DNA of 64,000 nt. Source: Candidatus Altimarinota bacterium. GTDB taxonomy: Bacteria > Patescibacteriota > Gracilibacteria > UBA4473. The notes under the pieces are model-generated. The model saw only the letters and a program-made list of their open reading frames with translations. It was not told the DNA's origin and searched no databases. The DNA lies in the NCBI GenBank assembly GCA_023143095.1, contig JAGLIF010000009.1, positions 124,001 to 188,000 of the forward strand. The letters run 5' to 3'. Numbering within the stretch: the stretch's first letter is position 1; each line of letters opens with the position of its first letter. The translations under genes were made by a program, and so were the position numbers. This document shows positions 45,699 to 52,930 of this stretch, piece by piece.

Positions 45699-47205
45699 TA
45701 CATGATTCTGTATCGCCAGAGTCTTCAAGAACCTTATAGAGAAGCGGTTTAGGCAGTGTTCCATACCCGCTTTTTTTGTCGTACTTCAGTGAACCTGCGA
45801 AAGCCAGTTTTAGAACCAGTTGCTTGTCTTCTAAGTCCCCTGAAACCCACATGCCATGCGGATTTTCTATAAACTTCATAGAGTGTTCCATGAGTCGCTC
45901 GAAATCTAATCGATTGATACTTGTGCCCAACTTCTTAATCTTTTCTTGCTGAAGCGCTTCCATACCCTCCAAATCCTCGATCCTTTCGCCTAACGCCTGT
46001 TTTATTGCGGGACTTTTTACTGTGATATATTCATCTACTGTCTGCTTTTTCGTTTTCTCTGTCTGCTTCAATGCTCTTTCCTCTCTAGCCAGCCGAAAAG
46101 ACGCATCCCCTCTTACGACATCCCATTTATCTGTTAGGATCGTCTGAAGGGCTTTGAGTATCTGCTTCTGTGGGATAAAGGTCTGTAAAATTTGCTCCAG
46201 CTCCCCTTCAAGCCTGTTTCTCTGCAAACTCTTGCCGTAATACTTACACGGCTTATTTTGGCAGTGATAATTGGCGTATTTCTTTTTCTTGCCCTTGTTC
46301 CAACTACCTGTAACAAACCTACCACATCCAGCACAGGTAACGAACCCCCTAAGGGGGAAATCTTTACTGATGTCTTTTCTTGCTGGTCGCCTCTTTCTGT
46401 CTTTGAGTCTCTTTTGAATTCGATAATAGATTTCCAATGAAATCAAAGCCTCATGTTGGGCTTTCACAAACTCTATTCCCCATTTGGGGTAGTGAATATA
46501 TCCTGTATAAAGGACTTGCTTAAGTATTCGGTTCACTACATCGAGGTTCACTTTTTTCCCTCTTCGCGGGACAAAGCCTTTCTTTTTTAGAAATTTTGCC
46601 ACATCGACTTGAGTATCTAACACTCCGTTAGCGAAGGACTCTAGCGCTTCTTTTAATATTGAACACTGCGGTTCAAAAGGAACCATCAATTTTCCATGTT
46701 GAAGGCTAGTTTGGTAGGCATAGCCAGGAGGCATGTAAAAAGTCCAATATCCTGCCTGTAAACGCGCTTTCATTTTTTGAGAAACTTGTCTTTTATTTTG
46801 TTCCCGTTCTAACCCTCCCTGTGCCGCCAAAACAGACTCAATAAACTTTCCCTCAGGAGAATCATCAAAATTATAATTCAAACATTTTATAATTGCGTTG
46901 CGAGCGCTTAATTCCGCTCTTAGTTTCCAATGGACTGTCAAATCCCGTGCAAATCGCTTCAGATCGTCAAAAATCACCATGTATTGATCCATTGGATGAT
47001 CATCAAGGTATTTAAGTAATTCCGTCATCGCTGGACGTCCAAATAGATCTGCTCCTCCTGAAATAGCTTCATCTTTGAAAACTCTTTCAACAATCGCCCC
47101 CTCAGTTTTAGCATAATCCCTACAACGTTTTTCTTGGGTATCTAAACCACTCCCTTCAGTGACCTGTTTTTGTGACGAGACTCTGCAGTATATAAGAGAT
47201 TTCAT
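45634..47205 (-). CDS. Large serine recombinase (integrase) of the ssrA island
   Basis: This 523-aa site-specific recombinase has a resolvase domain (about 1-150; YCRVSSQKQ with catalytic S10, then SGGADLFGRPAM and FDDLKRFARD). A recombinase domain (about 160-280) follows. A zinc ribbon (CAGCGR ... CQNKPC) and coiled coil (about 380-450) complete it. The last about 20 codons, MVEMAGIEPASKKEKFF and on, are antisense to the tmRNA 3' end, so the stop codon belongs to ssrA. This places the recombinase exactly at the attachment junction. GC is visibly higher than in the surrounding genome. It is translationally coupled to a 46-aa ORF upstream. Confidence 0.92.
   Translation of the reverse strand: MKSLIYCRVSSQKQVTEGSGLDTQEKRCRDYAKTEGAIVERVFKDEAISGGADLFGRPAMTELLKYLDDHPMDQYMVIFDDLKRFARDLTVHWKLRAELSARNAIIKCLNYNFDDSPEGKFIESVLAAQGGLEREQNKRQVSQKMKARLQAGYWTFYMPPGYAYQTSLQHGKLMVPFEPQCSILKEALESFANGVLDTQVDVAKFLKKKGFVPRRGKKVNLDVVNRILKQVLYTGYIHYPKWGIEFVKAQHEALISLEIYYRIQKRLKDRKRRPARKDISKDFPLRGFVTCAGCGRFVTGSWNKGKKKKYANYHCQNKPCKYYGKSLQRNRLEGELEQILQTFIPQKQILKALQTILTDKWDVVRGDASFRLAREERALKQTEKTKKQTVDEYITVKSPAIKQALGERIEDLEGMEALQQEKIKKLGTSINRLDFERLMEHSMKFIENPHGMWVSGDLEDKQLVLKLAFAGSLKYDKKSGYGTLPKPLLYKVLEDSGDTESCMVEMAGIEPASKKEKFFLLRS
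45664..45715. other. Predicted attachment junction at the ssrA 3' end
   Basis: The tRNA-like 3' domain of ssrA meets recombinase coding sequence here. Element DNA must begin at or before 45699. I did not find a duplicate of the ssrA 3' segment elsewhere in the window, so the other end is not fixed. Confidence 0.45.
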
Positions 47206-47342
47206 AGTGATTCAACGTAAGAATTGATAAGTTTCTCAGACATAGCAAGTAAAGAAGCCACTAAAAGCTCTTTCTCTGGTTCAGAAAGATTTTGATCCTC
47301 CAAAAGATCTTTATATTCAGCTAATTTTTTCTGCGAAATCAT
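47202..47342 (-). CDS. Small 46-aa ORF coupled to the serine recombinase
   Basis: The frame MISQKKLAEYKDLLEDQNLS, then EPEKELLVASLLAMSEKLIN, ends in TGA overlapping the recombinase ATG as ATGA. The sequence is acidic and helical. The 4-bp overlap strongly suggests translational coupling and a role in recombinase function, such as an accessory or directionality factor. That role is inference. Confidence 0.55.
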   Translation of the reverse strand: MISQKKLAEYKDLLEDQNLSEPEKELLVASLLAMSEKLINSYVESL

Positions 47343-47365
47343 CGCAGTAATAAAAACATATCCCG

Positions 47366-47394
47366 TTGGTCGTCAGATTGGTCACAACTGGTCG
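47366..47394. promoter_or_regulatory. Three phased TGGTC repeats (possible operator)
   Basis: TTGGTC at 47366, TTGGTC at 47378 and CTGGTC at 47389 are spaced 12 and 11 bp apart, about one helical turn, in the gap between the winged-helix-like gene and the recombinase pair. This suggests a protein-binding array. Confidence 0.35.
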
Positions 47395-47397
47395 TTT

Positions 47398-48132
47398 TTA
47401 GAAATTTCTGTAAACCCTCCTTTTAGCAACGGTTGTTATTCCTTTCAAATTAAATTCGTCCTCTATAATTTTATTTATCCGTTTTGAAAGTCCTCGGAGC
47501 ATCTCGTAAGGATCGACATTCCTTTCAATCTTTTCATTTACTTCCTCAAGAGTAAATTCATGTCCTGGGGGTTGCGAAAAAACAACTTCACAAAATAATT
47601 CCTGTTCCTGAGATTTAAGTGGTGCAGTTTTCTGTGTAATCAGGTGCTTCAGATACTTTTTTTCTTTGTTGTAGGATAACAAAACTTGATCGACTTTCTG
47701 TTTGAGAAAGTTTTCAAATTTCTCTCTATCTTTCCACGAAAAAAACAATTCCCTAAATTCCGTTGTATATTCATCAGCAAATTCATCCCCAAAAATATTT
47801 TTCATATCTCCAAATTCCGAGTATTTCATATCTCCAAACTGCACCTCCCAAAAAACATCCACATCGGGAATCACGAAACAACGTGGTTCTTTGCAATTAT
47901 GTTCTAGACAATTTTGTTTCACTATAGCATTAACCTCTCTTGGCTCTGAGATCGCAAAGAATGCCGCAAAAAGCCTTGTTAGAGATAAATCCGTGGTAAT
48001 ATTCTCCTTTCGAAATTGGGCTTCTGAAACGGTGAAATTTGAGCATAAATCTCGAGGACATGCCTCTAGCTTCTTTTGTAAATAGAGGAAAACTCCCCTA
48101 TCTCCTGCAAACATTTCCTTAAAATCAGTCAT
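47398..48132 (-). CDS. Hypothetical protein with winged-helix-like C-terminus
   Basis: This 244-aa protein has a Cys-containing middle (CLEHNCKEPRCFVIPDVDVF) and a C-terminal region (FTLEEVNEKIERNVDPYEML, then RINKIIEDEFNLKGITTVAK and RRVYRNF) that reads like a winged helix-turn-helix. It is located directly upstream of the recombinase operon on the same strand, with a phased repeat array between. I infer a regulator of the element. No family is recognised. Confidence 0.5.
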   Translation of the reverse strand: MTDFKEMFAGDRGVFLYLQKKLEACPRDLCSNFTVSEAQFRKENITTDLSLTRLFAAFFAISEPREVNAIVKQNCLEHNCKEPRCFVIPDVDVFWEVQFGDMKYSEFGDMKNIFGDEFADEYTTEFRELFFSWKDREKFENFLKQKVDQVLLSYNKEKKYLKHLITQKTAPLKSQEQELFCEVVFSQPPGHEFTLEEVNEKIERNVDPYEMLRGLSKRINKIIEDEFNLKGITTVAKRRVYRNF

Positions 48133-48261
48133 TTCGTTTGAGCTATCCCCTTATAGTTTAAGCTTTTTTGACAATAAAGCGAAGATTGGTAGATTTGATA
48201 GGCACCTTGGTCACGAGTTTTTATAACGGAAATGCATTTTTGCATGAATATCTGTAATGAT

Positions 48262-48336
48262 GGGGCGATTTCTCGTCTGAGCAGATATTCCGCAAGGAAA
48301 TTCGAAGCCAGGGTGCACGAAAATCGCCCCTTTTTT
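48262..48336 (+). ncRNA. Structured leader RNA / attenuator before a tail-anchored protein
   Basis: GGGGCGATTT (48262-48271) pairs perfectly with AAATCGCCCC (48321-48330), followed by TTTTTT. Past a one-base bulge, TCGT (48273-48276) pairs with ACGA (48317-48320). An inner CTG/CAG and a TTCC-GCAA-GGAA hairpin with a GNRA tetraloop fill the top. The T run touches the ATG at 48338. This looks like a transcriptional attenuator or a small RNA with its own terminator. Confidence 0.55.
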
Positions 48337-48337
48337 G

Positions 48338-48991
48338 ATGAAAAAAACTATCGACATGCAAATTCGTGAAGCAATAGAAAACAGTCTATTCGATATAGAC
48401 AAAGTCTCAGAAAGAAATAAATCTGAGCCAAAAGAGGAAGGATACATGATTCATGCAACGCAGGCAGTGCTATCCCAATTTCTTGATAAAAACACAACTA
48501 TTGAATATAAAGAAATGGAACATCTTTATGTGGCACTTTCAAAATTGATGGAAATAGTTTTTTCTCAGAACCTTGAAAACAATTATTTCATTCGGTGCCA
48601 ACGAAATAAAATAGCTATTGTCTTTTGTTATATGGCTCAGAAGTTGAGTATTGAAGCAGTAAACTCTCTCAATCCAACTTCCTCCTCTCTTCCTCTTACT
48701 GATACTTCATTAAAATATGCTAATTTTGCATTATCTATTGTCTCGGATTTAAATCTCAAAAAACAAACACAACAAATAATAAATTCTCAAATCATTCACA
48801 ATCACAATGTTTGTGAAATGGCTGAAAATACAAAAGAAGAAATTGAAACGCAGTGGGCTGGATCTACGCAACGGCTTATTAAAAATCTAAACAATCCTTC
48901 CTCCAAAGAAATAAAACCAACTGAAAACTCCGCAAGAATCCTTGTTTGGATTCTAATTCTTGCGGGAGCGCTTATTTTAACCTTTTTCTAG
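48338..48991 (+). CDS. Hypothetical tail-anchored membrane protein
   Basis: This 217-aa helical protein has a single C-terminal membrane helix (ILVWILILAGALILTFF) and no signal peptide, the layout of a tail-anchored protein facing the cytoplasm. A histidine-rich patch (IIHNHNVCEMAE) precedes the tail. It is preceded immediately by a strong hairpin-T structure, so expression may depend on read-through. No family is recognised. Its location inside the ssrA island suggests an accessory function. Confidence 0.5.
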   Translation: MKKTIDMQIREAIENSLFDIDKVSERNKSEPKEEGYMIHATQAVLSQFLDKNTTIEYKEMEHLYVALSKLMEIVFSQNLENNYFIRCQRNKIAIVFCYMAQKLSIEAVNSLNPTSSSLPLTDTSLKYANFALSIVSDLNLKKQTQQIINSQIIHNHNVCEMAENTKEEIETQWAGSTQRLIKNLNNPSSKEIKPTENSARILVWILILAGALILTFF

Positions 48992-49478
48992 GTCGTATGT
49001 TGAGTGATGGATGTATAAATTGAAATGCGCACTGGGCGAAAGTGGGAGGGGCGGGATGACTTACTACAAAAGATTTTATTTAACACAATCTATCTTATGT
49101 TAAGGAACTACCACCCCCCACATATCGACAAAACTTCGTCACTGAGCCAAAAGATCGAGGTTTGTGGGCTTGTTGGTTTTTTTATAGTGGTTGTCAAGTT
49201 TTAACCCTTTTTAAGGGGGAGCTTGGAAACCCGCTCCCCTATTGGGGAAGCGATAAATCCAAAGTTTTACAATACAACATTTGAGAGGGCAGTTTCCACC
49301 TTCGTTTTTTATCGAACCTGCCATAAGTAAAACTCTGGGGGATCTTCCCTCTATGAATTGATAAAATCCCTATGGGACAGGGCGCAAATTGATTTTGGGG
49401 TTGTGGGTATTCTATGAGTGTGTGTGCGTGCGGTACATGTTTTGTGGCAAGGTTGTTCCTTTATTTCTTGTTGTCACC
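48992..49478. other. 487-bp noncoding stretch with GC-rich hairpins
   Basis: No convincing coding frame is seen. Composition is visibly richer in G and C than the neighbours, with several inverted repeats, for example GGGGAGC ... GCTCCCC around 49215-49239 and CCCTATGGG near 49370. It also has a GTGTGTGTGCGTGCG run near 49420. It could be an untranslated structured RNA, an element origin or remnant sequence. Confidence 0.4.
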
Positions 49479-50750
49479 CTATTTAAGTAGTGTGTGTCCA
49501 GGACGAGAGATATAAGAAGCAATTTTATGTTGGATATCTATTACAATGTTTGAACGGAACTTTAATATTACATTAGCATCTTTAATTCGATTTTCATCTG
49601 TACAGTATGACTTTAAATTAAAAGAAAGTGTATATATAGCATTTTTATAAAAAAAGTTATTTTGTAATTGATAGCCATAGTCTTTTTTTACTTTTACTTC
49701 TCCTTTCGTTTTGCCTGTCTTTTTAAACCTTTTTGGATGTAATACTCCATTAATAAAATATCGGTTCCCATTAGAATTAGCCGATCCACAAAGTGGGGTT
49801 ACATCAACATACACCACTTCTAATTTTCTAATATAAAATTGTTTAAATTCTTGATTTATTTGAAGTTCATCTTGATCAATAATTTCCTTCAAAATATCTC
49901 GTCGTTGCTTAAGGCTTAATTTAAGTTTATAAATTACACCACTACTCTCAACATCATCAGTCAAAAATATTAATGATGTATTTAATTTTTCATTATCTTT
50001 CTCTAAACCTTTCCCCTTTGCTAGCTTTGAAAAACCTTGAGAAATTATTTCTTTTTCAATCTCATCTTGAAAGATTGTACTCAAATTAAGTAATGCATTT
50101 CTTTCTTTTTCTTTTTCTCCTCCAGAATAGCCTTTAGAAAGAGCTGTAATTAATGCAGATAGTCGGCTATCGCTCTTGTCTTTTACAATAGAAGATATTG
50201 ATTTACTAATCCCATTAATAGCTAAATTTTCACCTATAGAAAAAATTTCAAATGCTGGAACCCCAGAAAGAACAACATTTATTTTTTGTTGTATCAAATC
50301 ATAGTCATATTCATAATTAGGCTTTGTTCCACTTCTGCATTGACTTTTTTGAAGTACTATAATTTTAAGAGGCTTTGCCACATTATACTGTTTAAACTTT
50401 TTTTTAAATTCTTTAATTGCTTCATCAATCTCTCCCACTGGTTTACTTGTCCAAATAATAAGAATATATGCATTTATATCTCCAATAAATTTTTCTAAAT
50501 TTCCCATTGCATGCGTTGCTTTTTGTTCATTGCTATGTAACTCAATAGATACTGATTCTAATATAAAGTCTAAAAAAACAAGCCTTGGATTTTTTAATTT
50601 ATTACTGGGAAAATCCTCATTACACTGAATATGAAAAAACGCAGAAGGTACCCCTTTTTTGTTTAGAGCACTTTGAATAGCCTGCCCTTCTTCTAATTCA
50701 TCATCAATAACTAAAACTCGTGCAGAGTCTTTGTAATCTTCTATCCTCAT
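49479..50750 (-). CDS. Receiver-domain protein with unknown C-terminal domain
   Basis: This 423-aa protein begins with a response-regulator receiver: acidic pair D16/D17 in VLVIDDE, phospho-acceptor D61 in LVFLDFIL, T101 in IIWTSKP and K135 in VLQKSQ. There is a long insertion between D61 and T101. The remaining about 270 residues contain no DNA-binding helix-turn-helix, cyclase, EAL or HD-GYP motif that I can see. They end with VDVTPLCGSANSNGNRYF and ASYISRPGHTLL. The start overlaps the preceding gene by 4 bp (ATGA), so translation is coupled to the double-GHKL protein, its likely phosphodonor. Confidence 0.75.
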   Translation of the reverse strand: MRIEDYKDSARVLVIDDELEEGQAIQSALNKKGVPSAFFHIQCNEDFPSNKLKNPRLVFLDFILESVSIELHSNEQKATHAMGNLEKFIGDINAYILIIWTSKPVGEIDEAIKEFKKKFKQYNVAKPLKIIVLQKSQCRSGTKPNYEYDYDLIQQKINVVLSGVPAFEIFSIGENLAINGISKSISSIVKDKSDSRLSALITALSKGYSGGEKEKERNALLNLSTIFQDEIEKEIISQGFSKLAKGKGLEKDNEKLNTSLIFLTDDVESSGVIYKLKLSLKQRRDILKEIIDQDELQINQEFKQFYIRKLEVVYVDVTPLCGSANSNGNRYFINGVLHPKRFKKTGKTKGEVKVKKDYGYQLQNNFFYKNAIYTLSFNLKSYCTDENRIKDANVILKFRSNIVIDIQHKIASYISRPGHTLLK

Positions 50751-52924
50751 TTTTCTTTCTTAAAAATTAATTCAATGATAGCTCCTCTTTCAAATTCTTT
50801 GGGAATATCAACTTCATTAGAATTTCTAATAATAAGTCTTCCATTATGTACTTTCATCATTTCATCAACAATATGAAGCCCCAGACCTGTGCCTCCATTT
50901 TTCATTGAAATAAATGGTCTTATTGCATCTTCTGAATTAATAGTAAATCCTTTTCCATTATCAACGATTAAAAGACCTATTTCATCACGGTAGTCTCTGA
51001 AATTTATATATAGCTTCTTTTCTTCTATGGCGTAGGTATTTAGCCAATAAAGACTGTTATCAAAGATATTTAGCAATGCACCAACTATTACATTTGAAGC
51101 ACAAACAATTTTTTGATCTTTGGCATTCTCAAATGCTTTTATTATTACTGTTTTATGGGCGCAAAAACGGAATTCGGTATTGAACAATGCATCATTAACT
51201 ACTTTTTTCAAAGGAATAGACTTTTTTTGTTTATTTGAAACTAAGTCTGCATAATTTCCTACTAATTGAGAAATATCTTCTACTATTTTTTTTGTTTTTT
51301 CCAACGGGTTTTCCTCTAACTCTTTTGTATCCGCACCTAGAGACTCAATAACTTTTTCTAACTCCCTAATCCTTTTTTCAATTTCGTGTATTACAACGCT
51401 TAAGTTTAGCCCTGCTCCTGCACTTTTAATCAATATATCGTGAGTCTCAATATATTGCTTTTTTATAATGTCTAAATTCACAATGATATTATCTCTAATT
51501 TCAATAGCATATTTCTGTTTTTCTTTAGAAAGACCTTCGGACAAATCATTAATTTTTTCTTCAGCAAGTTGCTTTAATTCATCTACATTATATAAAACAG
51601 GTTCTGATTTAACGACTCCTTCATAAAACTCTTTAATTTTTAGTTTATCTAAATTTCTTAGATTATTAAATAAGCCAATAACTTGTAATATTGATGCTTT
51701 AAAACTTGAGTATGCCTCATTTTCTACAAAACCTTCACGATTAGTTTTTTCTCTTAAAGCAGTACTTACTTTTCGATCTAACGATACAGCCCCTAAAATT
51801 AATTTATTACCAATTTTACCACCAACATTAGAAACTCTTTGCTGGTCTAAATTCAGCCAATCATCTTCAATCTCTCCATAACTATAAATCCTCATATCAT
51901 CTCTATAAACACGGACCCCACCATTCTGTTTCAGAAATTTATTTATTTCGGAATTATCAATGTTCCCTAGTCTTAGAATTTTTGATCCAAGATAAAAAAC
52001 ATTTAATTCAAGCTCTACATCTCCTATTTTATGAGAGGAGAGATCTGCCTCTGCAGAAAGAATAGTAAGCTCTTTTATTTTTTTTGACGTTTCTGTTAAT
52101 GAGTACTTTTCAAGTTTATCCATTTGTGAATATGGAAGGAATTCATACTTAAATTTAGCTATTTTGTTTCCAGAAATAGTACATTTTAATCTCCAAAGGG
52201 CTAGGTTTTTAATTTCTTGAATAGATAGTTTTTTTTCTTCCCATTTTGATTGTTTCTCTTTCTCTTTTAGTTTTAGTTTTAAATTCACAGAAAATTCATT
52301 TTTTAAACCTTTTTCTTTAAAGGGAGAATTCAATGAATTAATAGTTCTATATAAATCTCTAAACTTAAAAATAGTCCAATCAGTTCTAATTTTTTTTATT
52401 GAAATATAAGTGCCAGTTCCTCCATCAATAAATAATTCCGGAGTACGCTCTATAACGTCAAATTGTGCATTTTCTAGATATTTATTGCTTTTAAATTTTT
52501 GCCAATCGAGAGTGACAACTATTTCCTTTTTTGAATTAGCACTTTTTGTAATCATTTCAATATAATCTCCTAATTTATGCACTCCAAAACGTCCAATACC
52601 TTTTTCTCCAATAGGGGTCCTTTCTGTAGTATAAGAATATTCAAATAAATCCAACTGCTGATTAATTATTAATTCCTTAAAATCAGCGCCAGGCTCTAAC
52701 CAAACCTCTTCAATGACCTTTTTAGTCATTCCAATACCATCATCTTTTATGATAATTTCACTTATTTTTTTACTATCAATGTTTTTTAATACTACTTCAC
52801 AATTATTAGCACCAGCATCATAAGCATTTTTTACTAACTCAACTACAGCAATATTTTCACTTTTAATAAGTTGATCACCTAATTGAATTAGCATTCTTGC
52901 TCGCGGTTTAAATATCTTTTTCAT
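50747..52924 (-). CDS. Double GHKL ATPase: MORC/Hsp90-like plus histidine-kinase-like
   Basis: This 725-aa cytoplasmic protein has two Bergerat-fold ATPase sites. The first (about 1-180) has the N-box VELVKNAYDAGA (E29, N33), IIIKDDGIGM (D62) and GEKGIGRFGVHKLGD, as in MORC, MutL and Hsp90. The second (about 490-725) resembles a sensor kinase core: an H-box-like LSVVIHEIEKRIREL with H513, the N-box NIFDNSLYWLN (N623), LLIVDNGKGF (D655) and NGGTGLGLHIVDEMMKVHNG. No membrane helix or PAS domain is seen. It is the middle gene of an operon with a C5 methyltransferase upstream and a receiver protein downstream. Confidence 0.82.
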   Translation of the reverse strand: MKKIFKPRARMLIQLGDQLIKSENIAVVELVKNAYDAGANNCEVVLKNIDSKKISEIIIKDDGIGMTKKVIEEVWLEPGADFKELIINQQLDLFEYSYTTERTPIGEKGIGRFGVHKLGDYIEMITKSANSKKEIVVTLDWQKFKSNKYLENAQFDVIERTPELFIDGGTGTYISIKKIRTDWTIFKFRDLYRTINSLNSPFKEKGLKNEFSVNLKLKLKEKEKQSKWEEKKLSIQEIKNLALWRLKCTISGNKIAKFKYEFLPYSQMDKLEKYSLTETSKKIKELTILSAEADLSSHKIGDVELELNVFYLGSKILRLGNIDNSEINKFLKQNGGVRVYRDDMRIYSYGEIEDDWLNLDQQRVSNVGGKIGNKLILGAVSLDRKVSTALREKTNREGFVENEAYSSFKASILQVIGLFNNLRNLDKLKIKEFYEGVVKSEPVLYNVDELKQLAEEKINDLSEGLSKEKQKYAIEIRDNIIVNLDIIKKQYIETHDILIKSAGAGLNLSVVIHEIEKRIRELEKVIESLGADTKELEENPLEKTKKIVEDISQLVGNYADLVSNKQKKSIPLKKVVNDALFNTEFRFCAHKTVIIKAFENAKDQKIVCASNVIVGALLNIFDNSLYWLNTYAIEEKKLYINFRDYRDEIGLLIVDNGKGFTINSEDAIRPFISMKNGGTGLGLHIVDEMMKVHNGRLIIRNSNEVDIPKEFERGAIIELIFKKEK

Positions 52925-52930
52925 GAAATT

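Noticed and set aside
45497-45703. 68-codon minus-strand frame starting MYGGDGRNRTGVQKGK
   Set aside because: It is the antisense of the tmRNA 3' end, a common false protein in databases.
49479-52924. Ordinary two-component system
   Set aside because: The kinase-like protein has no membrane or sensor domain, has an extra MORC/Hsp90-like ATPase, and the receiver protein lacks a recognisable DNA-binding output.
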